64,000 nt of DNA from Melastoma dodecandrum (lineage: Eukaryota > Streptophyta > Magnoliopsida > Myrtales > Melastomataceae): the NCBI GenBank assembly GCA_029817715.1, contig JARUPY010000356.1, positions 2,017,001-2,081,000 on the forward strand, read 5' to 3'. A program made the position numbers and the translations under genes. The number at the start of each line of letters is the position of its first letter. Positions within the stretch are counted from its first letter, which is position 1. Under the pieces are notes generated by a model. It was not told where the DNA came from and made no database searches. It was given only the letters and a program-made list of their open reading frames with translations. Of this stretch, positions 46,127-57,472 are shown one piece after another.

Positions 46127-48516
46127 TGTTGGAAAAGGTTTTGATGATGAGCCAGACCTCTGTGCCACAGAAGGTCGAACATTCTTGGCTTTGATGATGA
46201 GCCTGACCCTCTATACTACAGAAGGTCGAACATTCTATTCTACAGAAGCTTCTTATGTTAAGGGCTTTATGTAAGAATTATTCTTGTAATTAAATGATTA
46301 GTTATCAATTATTTAATTACGAAATATATATTATCTGATTAAGATATTCGTCTAATCAGATTACCATGATTTGATTTTCAAATAATCATATTGGAGATAA
46401 TATTTCTTGTAGAAGGAAATGTATCTTCTATATATGGAAATGTTCTATTATTTGGTCTACAGGCTTCTGTGAGCTTACTTGATCAATATACGAACATTAT
46501 TTGATTACAAATCACCACCACCTGTCTAGATACACTCTCACGTGTGTTTTTATCAGGATGGAATTGACTTCAAGTCATTTGGAAACAAATCAACGATTGT
46601 TTCCACCTGTAGAAGGTTATCGAGCAGAACCTTCTGCGATACCTTCTGTGGTGCACTATTCATGGAAAATATATCATGATCTTATTCTGATTTATTTTCT
46701 GAATGCTTGCACGTGTATTCTGTTTATTTTGTAAACTAACTTTTAATTTCTTGTTTTGCAGATTTCGTTTTTATCTTTTCCCATTTAAGTTTTCTTCTTA
46801 GCTTTTATGTATAAATAGCCACGCCCTCTCTCCCATGAAAATGACAACACAACAAAAACATCAACATATCAGACAATTCTTTTCTCCCATCCCATTCTGT
46901 CCAGAGAGAGCGTGTGCTTGAGCTTGCTTTAGTTCTTTCATTCGTTCGAGTTAGTCACACGAGGAGCACTACCGGCGGAAGTTGCATCGTTGGTGAAGCC
47001 TTCTGGGAGAGTGACTCGGGGGCTCGAGGGACTCGGCTGGAAGCTGCAGGATACGTTGTTGGAAGCGTGTGTACGTGGGCAACGTGCAGTGGGCCGGAGA
47101 GAAGGGCTGAACCTCGGGAGCACAGAAGGTGAGGGACTGACCAGCTTCTGTTGTGTAGAGCTCTGTGTGCAGGAACCTAGGACGGAGGCTGCCGTCTGCT
47201 TGCGTGGGGTTTGCCACGTGCTTGCGCAGGGTTTGCTGCGTGCTTGCGTAGGGTATGCTACGTGCTTGTGTGGGGTACGCCACATAGTCGCTATCTCGAG
47301 GAGATCGTGCAGGTCGTGTGGAGCCGCCGGAGGGAAAATCCATCCTTGAACAGGGGTTGCTGTTCGCTTGCGTAGGGTCCGCTACGTGCTCGCGTGGGGT
47401 ACGCCACGAAGTTGTTTCCCTTAAGAGGATTGCGAATTTGCTACTTTGTTAGTAACGTTAACGCGTGCAACCTTCTGTTGTACAGAATCTTCGGATCTGT
47501 ATAACCTCCTGTAGAGCAGAACCTTCAGGTCTGAATCTACTTTAGTGCAGAACCTTACGGTCTGTACAACCCTCTGTAGTACAGAACCCTACGGGTCTGT
47601 GCATACATTTTCCTTGTCACTTTTACTACAGAACCTCACGGTCTGTTCAGTAGAAGGTCGACTATCCTTGGTACAGAATCTTTCAGATCTGTGCTTTTCA
47701 TCTAAGTCATTTTCCTATACAGAACCTTCTGTTGTGGATTGACATATTCGACACAGAACCCTCTGTGTTGTGCCTACCTTCTTCGACACAGAACCCTCTG
47801 TGTTGTGCCTACCTTCTTCGACACAGAACCCTCTGTGTTGTGCCTACCTTCTTCGACACAGAACCCTCTGTGTTGTGCCTACCTTCTTCGACACAGAACC
47901 CTCTGTGTTGTGCCTACCTTCTTCGACACAGAACCCTCTGTGTTGTGCCTACCTTCTTCGACACAGAACCTTCTGGTCTGTGTTGTGCCTAAGTCTCTTC
48001 GACACAGAACCCTCTGGTCTGTGTTGTGCCTAAGTCTCTTCGACACAGAACCTTCTGGTCTGTGTTGTGCCTTACCCTCTACGATACAGAACCTTCTGGT
48101 CTGTATTGAGCCTAAGTTACTATAGTACAGAACCTTCGGGTTTGTGCTACATAACGAGCCTCTACGGCACAGAACCTTCTGGTCTGTGTTCTGCCACTCA
48201 AGCTTCTATTGTACAGAACCCTACGGGTTTGCTTTTGGTTGCTATCACTTGTGTAATTTGTACTGAGATACATTTGAGTGGAAACCATCCAAATATCTGG
48301 GTGAAGAGTGGACGTAAGCAATTTGCTGAACCACTATAAAAATCCTTGTGTCCATCAAACAAATTTGCGTACACAATCAAACGTTCTGTCTTACAGAAAC
48401 TTACAGGCTCTGTTTAACAGAAGCTTTTCATTCCGCTGCGGGGTAAAACGAAAAAGGGTTAAAATCCAATTTTGGAGATTAACACTAATTCACCTCACCC
48501 CCCTCTTAGTGTAACA
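46127..48516 (+). repeat. Sirevirus solo LTR B (2390 bp) inside the F-box gene
   Basis: TGTTGGAAAAGG...GTGTAACA, flanked by the 5-bp duplication GGTTG (46122-46126 and 48517-48521). TATAAATAGCC is near 46809, the GC-rich transcribed block 46900-47420 has AAGGTGAGGGA (47127) and TGTGTGCAG (47172), and AGAACCTT..GGTCTGT units fill 47470-48240. A solo LTR with intact target duplication forms by LTR-LTR recombination, so a full element once interrupted the gene here. Confidence 0.92.
47747..48090 (+). repeat. 35-bp minisatellite (about 6 copies) plus 41-bp variants
   Basis: Six 35-bp units start at 47747, 47782, 47817, 47852, 47887 and 47922, followed by 41-bp units at 47957, 47998 and 48039. 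The short unit lacks the six-base GTCTGG/GGTCTG found after CTTCTG in the long one. Because 35 is not a multiple of 3, all three frames stay open and repeat the same peptides; they are not genes. Confidence 0.9.
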
Positions 48517-48960
48517 GGTTGATCTGGAAGGACCCAGCATTGACATCATCAATGCTCCTGACATCACAGAAACGGACAGAAACACGGGATGTATTGGACG
48601 GTCCGTGGGACGTCTCTGTTATAGCAATAGCAGAGGATATGCCATGAAATTTTTGGTTCTTCAGGAGGATAAATGGATCCTAAAACATAATGTGGATACC
48701 ACGCAGTTAAAAATTCCGATATCATGACTCTTTGGTGCACCAATTTGGCGACAACTATGGATTGCTCCATGTGGGATTCAACCGAATGCAGATGCTGTCT
48801 TTGTGGGAACCGCTAGCACACTGTTATGCTACCATTTTTGGACCGAGAGGATGCAGTTGTTGTGGAGAGTTGATCAATCCCAATTTTTATCAGGGTTGTA
48901 TCATCCAGTCCACCCTTACCACCGATGTCTGGTTACCTTGAAGCCGATGAGGAATGGAGG

Positions 48961-49164
48961 ATTGTGCATCCTGAAGTCTGATATTTCCTCGTGTCAACTT
49001 GTGCATCCTGATAAGTTTTTCTTTTCTGGAATCCTTTTTTTTTAATTTCTCATTTTCAAGCAAGGGTAACACTATTTTCTTGATGTTGATTTCAGGTCAG
49101 CAGAATGCAGATAGGGCGTAGTGACCAATCCTCAAACTTACGCAGGATGCTACGATGATGGTGT
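48961..49164. other. Spacer between the F-box and NBS-LRR pseudogenes
   Basis: AT-rich, no feature recognised. Confidence 0.4.
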
Positions 49165-49850
49165 TATAGTCTCATCAGAAAAGTTGTGGCAAATGTTTTG
49201 AAGATACTAAATCATGTTCCTTTGGAGGTTGCCGAGAATCCTGTTGGTATGACCTCTCGGCTCGAGGACGTTAAGCCTTTACTAAATATAAGTCCACATG
49301 CCTCAATGTTAGGAATCTTAGGGCTAAGGTGGCGTGGGGAAGACAACTCTATCCAAGGCAATTTTGTAGGAACATTTCCTCAAGTTTGACGATTGGTGCT
49401 CTCTCCCCAATATGCAGGAGGAATCAGGGGCCTTGAATGGTCTCGCTCTTCTGCAGAAAAAGCTTCTGCGCAAGTTGTTAGATCAAGAGCTGATCTTGTT
49501 GAGGGTTGATGAGGGAAAGGTTCTGATCAATGCAAGACTAGGCAGTAAAGCGGTCCTTGTCCTACTCGTTGATGTAGATAAGTATGATCAGTTTGATTCA
49601 CTGGCGGGAGATCTTATTTGGTTTGGTAAGCAGAGCAGGATTATCATCACCACAAGCGATAGGTGCATGTTACCTTGGGATTGGGTTCAGCATGTATATG
49701 AGATGAGCTTGCTAAACGGAGATGAAGCCGGGAATCTTTTCCAATGGCATGCTTTCCACGGTGTTGTCGTGTTGAATCCAAACGAGGGGCAACCGGGTGA
49801 ATTACTCGAGGGATCACTGCATCTGCACAGCAAATTACGTTAGTTTGCGT
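49165..49850 (+). pseudogene. TIR-NBS-LRR (NB-ARC) pseudogene fragment
   Basis: The blocks follow TNL order: VEVAENPVGMTSRLEDV-like linker (from about 49210), a degenerate P-loop (around 49330; the Gly-Lys-Thr core is not preserved), then frame-shifted segments and the 49412-49843 frame with KKLLRKLLDQELIL, the kinase-2 region VLLVDVDKYDQFDSLAG (consensus LDDVD), SRIIITTSDRCML (RNBS-B) and VYEMSLLNGDEA..LFQWHAF. The TIR domain and LRRs are absent and the P-loop and frame are broken. TNL proteins are a eudicot and gymnosperm resistance class. Confidence 0.82.
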
Positions 49851-50239
49851 GGCCGGGGGTTTCCATGTAATAATAGCGTCTGGGAGCCCAGTTAAATCGT
49901 GGCTATTGGCATGACGAGCTGTGAATGTCCAATTAATCATGGGAAGTGTAAATTTGCTTTATTAGTTTGATTCATTTCATTTAGAGAGATCAGTAAACAA
50001 CATGGGTAGATGACTCTACGCAATTATCTTTACGCGCCCTCCGGCCTAGCACGCAAGCGGCGGTTCGGACGACCGAGGATTCGGGTCCGCTCCCTCAAGG
50101 CCCAATCATGTCGACGTCACGACTCGAGCGCCGAATGCTGTGGAAACGAATCGAGTTGGGCCATCCCTTTGTTCCCGAATGGGCCTGCGGGACATTTTGT
50201 CAATCGTCTCTAGTTCCCTGAAGACGATGGGCGAAAGGC
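49851..50239. other. Unassigned DNA after the NBS pseudogene
   Basis: No gene seen. From about 50030 a GC-rich block (CCTCCGGCCTAGCACGCAAG) leads into the Ty3-like repeat. Confidence 0.35.
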
Positions 50240-50640
50240 TGCGTTAAGGCCTCGTTCGTGAATTTTAGGGAGGACTTGGGGAACGGCTCGTGTCGCCATT
50301 ACCCATCCCAAACGGCTCCATAAAAAAATGTTGTTTAATATAGGTAAACTATTCGGAGTCACCACCAACTTAATTTTTTTAGATGTTTGTTTTAAATCGG
50401 AAAAATCATAGTAGGGTTTGGGGATTCCTATTTACTAACTCTTACATTCTAAGCATGCGAAAAATGTGGCGATTGTCCAAAAAAGGTTTGCTTTTTATTA
50501 ACGGGTGTTGGATCCGATTCGAGAGTTAGGCCGGACTCGTATCGACGTTTTATGGGTGTTGGACCCGATTCGAGAGTTAGGCCGGACTCGTATCGACGTT
50601 TTACGGGTATTGGACCCGAATTTAGGTTTGTTTGATTAAA
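50240..50640 (-). repeat. Dispersed Ty3-like LTR/PBS-junction fragment, copy 4
   Basis: The CGGCTCGTGTCGCCATTACC ... CGGAGTCACCACCAAC ... TACTAACTCTTACATTC order is the reverse complement of 27230-27570. The end contains a roughly 50-bp unit (GGGTGTTGGACCCGATTCGA then GGCCGGACTCGTATCGACG) in two full copies and a partial third at about 50503-50625. Confidence 0.6.
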
Positions 50641-51251
50641 ATCCAGTATACGATGTAAATCCTAAAGCCCAAATCATACGAGCAATCACAAACAAGTATT
50701 GAGATCAGAGGGACGGGGATGGGCGGTAAATGCGAGCCTATACATTTAGGCCTGCAGTCCGTTACAAGTGGGTTTAAAAATTGATTCGGGGAAGCCCGCA
50801 CCTCCCGTTTGTACCTTGAATGAAGGTAGGGGCCGCTTTAAGTTTTTGGACCGATAGTGTTTAAAGCCGTGGTAGATCCACGCGGTTTGATACACGGGCC
50901 TTCGAGTAAGTCTTCGAAACTTTGGTGTCGATCCCTCCGAAATTACGTGCTCATTGTACATGCAAAATAAGATATAAGTGTGCTTAGAACTTTCTTATGG
51001 AAACATGTAATCCAATTACAATAGACCAAGTAAGTCGGAATGAAACTTACATGAGGCATTTAAGCCCATTAAGATTTATCCTTGAACGTCGGAAAATAAT
51101 TACTTGGTGCGTCCATGTCGAAATAACTGAATGATGTGTCGGTGTTCTAAATAAATCCACCGCACCGTCGATGTGTTTCTCTTGAATAAACAGGGAAATA
51201 TGCGTTAGCTATCATAATATTCATATTAATCGATAATTGTATGAATGATAA
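50641..51251. other. Unassigned intergenic DNA
   Basis: No coding signal recognised. Confidence 0.4.
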
Positions 51252-51475
51252 TAGACTCTGAAGCAAGCATCTTCGAACTCATCCACCTCCGGGTGCTCAA
51301 TCTCGCAAGAAATTCATTCAATAAGTCAGATTCCTATCGCAGTGGGGCGTCTCACGAGGTTGGCGAGGCTGAACCTCTCTTCAAGTGACTTTTCTGGCAA
51401 CATCATGCCTGAAATGATGAGGCTATTGAATCTGTCCTTGCTGGATCTTTCTGGAAACCTGGATATGAGCGTTTC
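51252..51475 (+). pseudogene. LRR receptor-like-protein fragment
   Basis: Reads SEASIFELIHLRVLNLARN, then, after a frameshift near 51327, PIAVGRLTRLARLNLSSSDF and LLNLSLLDLSGN: tandem extracellular plant-type leucine-rich repeats as in Cf-like receptor proteins. Both ends are lost. Confidence 0.8.
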
Positions 51476-51739
51476 TTGTGAGAAATTCACACAATCACAG
51501 CAACAACAAACCAAGAAAAAAAACAGCGGAAGACTGGATTGGTTACGCGGGTTTACAGTCACCGAGAAAGATCAAAGGAAAAGAAAACATACCCGTATTC
51601 GCCACGTTCGCCATACTGTAAAGCTGATGATTGTAACTTGGGCGGCGTAGATCTTCTTCCCATTTTCCTTTCCGTACGGCTGCTCTCGATGGAGGAGGCC
51701 AAAATAAAAGAAACTGACGATCTGTCTTTTCTGTCAGGG
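51476..51739. other. Spacer between the LRR fragment and the minus-strand LTR
   Basis: A-rich; no feature recognised. Confidence 0.4.
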
Positions 51740-52097
51740 TGATTAACCTAGATATAAGGAAAACCTAGGATTTCCTTTATGAAATGTCAGTTTTGCCCCT
51801 TAGTTAAATAATTGTTTGAAGGACAGGGGAAGGGACCTATCCGTAATATACCATAGCCTATGTCCTATCCATCAACGGACCATATGTTATAAAATAGTCT
51901 ACACCCAACCGTAAGCCACATTAGACAAACGAGATGCGCATATCCCAATGACTTAAGCGATTTAGTGGGATTTCATGCATTGTCTTTATGTCACAACCTG
52001 TTTTATAAAATATAATTTAATAAAGTAAAATAAAATAAATAAAAGAAAATTAAAAATAAACAATTAATGGAAGCCCAAAAATCTGAAATTTCTAACA
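51740..52097 (-). repeat. Probable 3' LTR of a minus-strand copia element
   Basis: On the minus strand a polypurine tract GTGGGAGAATG is directly followed by TGTTAGAAATTTCAG at 52097, a copia LTR start. A matching CA end (TG on the plus strand) is at 51740, giving about 358 bp. No partner LTR was found, so the outer boundary is tentative. Confidence 0.5.
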
Positions 52098-55000
52098 TTC
52101 TCCCACTTGGGCAACATTAATTGTGCCCGAAAAATATTTTAGAAAATGACTCTCACGCTATGACACATGTATGGCCAATATAAAGACAACATCTCAAACT
52201 ACCCCGACCAACTAAATTATCCAGCATCGAACTATGACCGTCAGAGCATCACTCAATGATACAAGACAACCATAATCACGACACTAAACAATCAAGCCGT
52301 CACGGATTACTGTGCCAGTGTAGCCGAATTAGCATCCCTTATGTGATTAAATTTGATGCTAATTCAGTCGGTCCTAATCTTTCTGTGATCTTACGCCCAT
52401 AACGAGCCAGAAAGACCTTTGAGCAAATGATGCTCCTTTATATGTCTCATAAACTTTAAAAGCGCGCAAAATTTACGGTGCTTTACCATAGACAAACTTT
52501 AGTGACAATACCGTCCTACTTGAGACTAAGTACCAAGTCTCAAGATTTTCTTTAATAACTGTCATGTACACAAGATATAAAAGTAATTGCAAGCATGCAA
52601 AAAATATATATAATGTCGATTAGAAGATACTCAATATCCAACAAAACACTGAAAGTTCATAAAATAAATGTCGAATACAACCAAGAGTATCATAAGTTCC
52701 CACTAACCAAAAACATCAAAGGACTCTAAGACACCCATGTCTACAACATGTTTCTTAAAAGCTACGGGTCTAAGTCCTCTAGTAAGTGGATCTGGTAACA
52801 TCGACTCTGTAACCTTATATCTCGGTGAAATCAGATAAACCATCTGTTAACTTTATGCTTTTAAAGAAGTCGGATGAAATAAACCTAGCACTACTCCTCT
52901 GTATGTGTCAAAACATGAATCTCGCAAGAGTCTTTATGTTGTCATAAAAGACATTCAAACTTGACATAACCATCTCGCTCAAGATAAACACCGGATCTTG
53001 AGTTTTTTTTAACTATGGTACATAACCAAAACAACAGTAATTGATGATCGTCAAAATAAACAAATACATATATCAAACATGTGTTGACAGTTCATAAAAA
53101 TGTCTTTCAATCAAGACATAGATATGAGGCTCCCACTAACCAAGCAAATAAAAACATGCCACGTAGAATAACAATAAGGGCTCGTTAGGCTCCACGTGAT
53201 ATTCCTCTTGGTTAGAAATCAGTCGATACCACACTAATATCATAGTAATTAGCATAATTATTCAAATTTATCTCGACTGCGGTAGTTTCAAAACGCCACC
53301 ACTCGACCTTTTAAAATGATGATTCAATTAACGAGAGTGGTGTACGTAAGAAGCCTCAACGTCCAACACAATATCAAGAAAATCTAATGTTGGATAATGC
53401 TCTAATGAGCGTCAACAATAACTCCTACTAATAAAAACAATTAGATGATTAAGTTGAGGAGCTCCCACTGAAATAATATATCATCATAAATTTAAGATCT
53501 CCCACAAGTTTATTAAAACATGATTACTCAAGGCATTCAATCTTTGATTGTGTTACCATCAAGCTCTAAGCAGATGTTACAAACACCACAACACGTATCA
53601 CATAAGCGACTCCACGAATCTCAATAAGCGAGTCGCTTTGGCAATCAAACGCCCGTATCATCATGTGCAATCTCCCAACTCCGGGATGCTCGTAAGACCT
53701 TATGTAACTCACAAGCAAACAAAATGACATACTTAAGAAATTCATGTTAATATGTAAGTGCACATTAGGATTTATCAATTCGAGACCTCTAAATCTTTAT
53801 CATTTTAAACTAACCAAAAGAGACTATTTATATACAAGACAATACATGAACTATTGAGCAACTAATAGTATTACGACTATCAAATAGAGACCAACACAAT
53901 TGAGCTCCTCAGAAATACTCGAAATGCACCCAATGAAAGAACTAAACATCTTTGGGCAGAAAGGTCCCTACACCAGTACACTCAATCTTCAAAATACCTT
54001 CAACAAGATAAAGATAAACTTTAAGCGAGCCACTTTGGCGGTCAAATAAACAAAGCACAAATGTGAGATTTCTCGCTCGTTGAGAACACATGCAATTCTG
54101 AGAAAACTTCAGTTGTCACTCTAGCTGAGCCACTTTGGCAGCCAAACAACCAGAGCACAAATCTAAAGTAACTCACCTGAATGCACATGCCCGTGAAGCA
54201 CGTCACTAGTCACTGCAAACGAATCACTTTAGCAGCCAAACGCTTACAACACAAGTACGACGAAACACCACATGCTCACATAATTTTGCATACGAACATA
54301 TTTTAATGTATGCCAACTTAAACCAACGGTTAATGAAAGAGTTTACAACAGTCTCAAATTGAACATTTGATGTACATAATTTATCTACTCTCTCGCTATT
54401 TCAAACACTTTGTGCCTTAAAGAGAGTATGAGTTTAACATATATTAAATACTAATATGCAATATATACATCTCACGTCTAATGCATGAAAAAGTTCACCA
54501 ACATGAGCAATCACTTTTCCAGCCTGTCTAAGTTGACTTAACTTTATAATACTCACTAAAGAGACTGTTTTCTCCGTTATACACGATAAACATATCATTT
54601 AGTCATAGCTCGCTCGAATGGTAAGAGTTAACTTGGATTTAATTCTTGCAGTTGAACTTAGGCAAACACTTTATTTTCAACAATGACAAAAGATATCATC
54701 TGAATTTTTCTATGTATCGTATAAAGCATCCGGTCTAAAATCCTAGCAAGCCCAACCAATTATTTTAATATTGAATAATCCAAGTATCATGTTCTGCCAT
54801 ATATCCCAAAATCCCGATTTCTTTCTTCTTTCATAGAAAATTCATCAACATAAAGATGAACGATAAGTAGCCTTACTATCAAAATTTTTATTCACCAGTT
54901 ACACCCTTCCATAACTGAATTGAGTAATAAATAAGATCTCATGACCACACATGATCATGATTATTCCAAAGATTTTGTAATTCAATTTGTGAAGAAACAA

Positions 55001-56165
55001 AGCATTAATAATACAATGCTTCCTTTTCCAGGCAAGAATAAAGTGTAATGAAATAAAACTCAATTCATCTCATTGAAAATTAAAGACATCCCTATACATA
55101 TCTGACTCGCATGTGCGATACTCATCAATCCATCAATTTCAGTTGATATCATGTTGTCTTGTCGCACTCACCCATCTTGTGAGTAGTTTTCATATACCAA
55201 AAAGAATCATTTGGTTAATATGACATTTAGTTCATTGTTCTATATGTATTTAATAATTTTTCATTTAGTGTTACCTCCCACACGTGGGTAATTCACACCA
55301 GAAGTAATTCTTTTCGCATTGCCAACTAGATCAAAACCAAAACAACTTTGATTGGTTTTAAACCCGACCTCATGAAATTTCAACTATTATTTATTTATAA
55401 AGTATAAAAAAGCATCATATGAGATATTTAATCTCATGAAACTAAAATAAATATTTTCTTTCATAATCAAGATTTCGACGCTTTTCGTAATATATATACT
55501 TTATGAAATCTTTGTTTAATAAGAATAAATATTACCCTTTTCTTTCTTTTTGTTAAAGAAAATTGTCATCAACTAAGTCAAATCCAAATTCATGAAATCT
55601 TAACAAAAGAGATACTATAAAAACACTTTCTTTTACACTGATCGTTTGCGATGTGAACATACTCCAAGACATTGCATTTACTGTCCCATCTGAGATAAGC
55701 CAAAAAATGGTGTGTGCCCAGATCAATTCAAAAAGTAGGTCTGATCCTTAAAGCACCATCACATGAAATCTCTCCACAGAAGAGTAAGCATCGTGGAATT
55801 ATTTTCAAATTTTAGAGAGGTGGTCACCAACTGCTTGACAGAGGAATGAGCTGTTGCTCGAAGGAGGTAAAGGTCCCTTATTTGTGAGTAGGATATGTGG
55901 GTATGCGAGATTCCTATGAATTAAGAATGATAGACTTGGAGAATAAGATGAAGATGCTATTTGGGATGGAGGCAAATCTTCTTGCATTTGTAGTTTCGGA
56001 GAAAAGCGTTCATCAATTGTAAGACCCATATCCTGATTGATGCAGCCCATATCTGCTTCCACCTCTTATAATTTGAACCACTTAAGACTTCTATGGTGGC
56101 TGCATTGTTGCACATATTGAAGGAAACCCCATCAAGTGTCATGAGCCGTATAAGATCGATCAATT
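52098..56165 (-). mobile_element. Degenerate minus-strand Ty1/copia (internal region)
   Basis: From the right: a Gag start fragment EVLSGSNYKRWKQ (56104-56070, minus strand), about 3 kb with almost no coding capacity, and the end of RNase H, DPLTRGLRPVAFKKHVVDMG (near 52795-52735), just before the polypurine tract and LTR at 52097. Most pol is gone or unrecognisable; the middle is AT-rich with interspersed CTCCCACTAACC-like words and a 100-bp repeat motif. Confidence 0.55.
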
Positions 56166-56575
56166 AGATCAATCAATTATGAAGAATCCTCAAACTCCAA
56201 TGTCAACTCCCCTTCCCACAAGGATCACAAAGAAACAATAGATTCGACAAATTTATTTCCTTTGGGAAATAAATAGTCTAATCCAATGATCCAGAATCAA
56301 AGAATTCCCACACCCGATCACGTGTCACCATGCATGATCCACTTTGGTGAAATCATACACAGCACAATGTGCTATAATAAAATTTGTGGAAATTTATACA
56401 TGCCATCTTTAAGAAACCATCACCTGTCACGTACAAACGAGCCACTTTGGTAGCAAAACACTTGCAGCACATTATGATGTTCCTTCAGTAAATAAATGCA
56501 TGTCTTAATAGAGAATAAGAACCAACTGTCACCATAAACGGGTCACTTTGGCAACCAAACGTTCATAGCACAACA
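53628..56575 (+). repeat. Dispersed ~100-bp repeat with core GAGCCACTTTGGCAGCCAAA
   Basis: Cores at about 53628, 54024, 54125, 54218, 56335, 56436 and 56537. Within each cluster spacing is close to 100 bp and the flanks share GTCACC..., ...AGCACAA. The set looks like two decayed tandem arrays. Confidence 0.65.
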
Positions 56576-57057
56576 TGGTTAAATCTCACTAGGCTCATAA
56601 CGTTCGTCATACCAAAAGATTGGAGGTGTAACTCCTTACTTATATATATGATTTTATATTTTCTTTCAACGAGTCTGAATTAAAATGATTGCATATACTA
56701 CACTTTACAATATGTGCAAGCTACATTAATGACCCCAAGAATTTATTTATTTAATTTTAATTTAACTATTAATTAATAATAATAATAATATTATTATTAT
56801 TATTTTACCGGTCAATGGTTGACCGGCGTTGACCACCGGCGGCCGGTCGCCGGTACGGACTGACCGACGGTTAGTCCACAGTCCATGGGGCTATAAATAT
56901 AAAGCCTCACACACTTGGGTCAGGCCTTCCTTCCCTTAAAGTCTGGCCCACTTGGGCCAGGCTTCTTTCTTTTTTTTTTATTATTTAACTGGCTCAGCCC
57001 ACTCGGGCCAAGCTTCCCTTTTTTTTTATTTAACTGGCTCAACCCAATTGGGCTAAG
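56166..57057 (+). other. GC-rich palindromic, TATA-bearing segment before Sirevirus II
   Basis: Includes three copies of the 100-bp repeat, an AAT/ATT perfect palindrome (about 56760-56795), a GC-rich block with repeated GACCGGC / ACCGGC words (56805-56865), a TATA box GGCTATAAATATAAAGCC (about 56890), then two or three degenerate copies of a unit GGCCCACTTGGGCCAGGCTTC + T-tract (56915-57057). It abuts the hairpin leader of element II where a PBS and LTR are expected; neither is visible. It may serve as, or be the remains of, a replacement promoter. Confidence 0.4.
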
Positions 57058-57472
57058 AAGCTTGCGCTCTGTTTGAAAACAACGTCTGGAATATGTGTTC
57101 TACTCAACAGAGACTGAACTAAACTTTTTCATCCTCCAAAAGCTTCAAGCTCTGTGAGTATTAAATTGTAATATTCTGTAGAACTCTGCATTCTATCAGA
57201 ATCTATTCAACAGAAGCGTACGCTCTGTGAATATCACATTTGGCATTTTGTTTCTGTTCTGCAGAAGCTTGCTGCTCTGCGAGAATTCAACCACTGCCAC
57301 CTGAAAGAAAATTCTCAGTTCTGTCATATTGACACTCGTGCTCTGTTTAACAGAGGCCTGTTTGTTAACTTGACGACTGACTTATACCCAACAGAAGCTT
57401 GCTTCTTTGTTGAGGTTCTATTCGTCAACGTTCTATTCTGTAGAAGCATAATACTCTATACGAATCGAACAC
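57058..57472 (+). repeat. Hairpin-motif leader of Sirevirus II
   Basis: Units such as ATTCAACAGAAGCGTACGCTCTGTGAAT-type (57207-57235), TCTGCAGAAGCTTGCTGCTCTGCGA-type (57261-57285) and AACAGAAGCTTGCTTCTTTG (57390) repeat the AGAAGC...GCTCTG pairing scheme. The leader does not align base by base with the leader of element I. Confidence 0.7.

Larger units (their letters stand above)
45370..48960 (+). pseudogene. F-box protein pseudogene, split by a Sirevirus solo LTR
   Basis: The ATG at 45370 opens a frame with the F-box core LPEKELIRAKCISKLLHGFI (about residues 17-40), the Skp1-binding part of an SCF ubiquitin-ligase substrate receptor. A TAG at 45784-45786 stops it after 138 residues; the same frame then continues with an F-box-associated region (YVCNPVTRQCVSLPRACC, then VIQFGYPN) to 46126, where a solo LTR was inserted. 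Removing the LTR and one copy of GGTTG at 48517 restores the same frame (LMV then DLEGPSIDIINAPDI) until TGA 48725-48727, after which recognisable C-terminal blocks (GLLHVGF, STLLCYHF) alternate frames to about 48960. The gene was thus intact in frame at the LTR site, and has at least one nonsense and several frameshift lesions. Confidence 0.88.

Noticed and set aside
47747..48090. CRISPR-like direct repeats
   Set aside because: Units are head-to-tail with no unique spacers and sit in a plant LTR.
47732..48125. Repeated-peptide frames suggesting a repeat protein
   Set aside because: They are the three translations of a 35-bp minisatellite in an LTR; the period is not a multiple of three.
46127..48516. 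Full-length retroelement within the F-box gene
   Set aside because: Only one LTR is present between the duplicated target sites, so it is a solo LTR.
51740..56165. Complete minus-strand copia with two LTRs
   Set aside because: No 5' LTR or PBS was found to the right of the Gag fragment.
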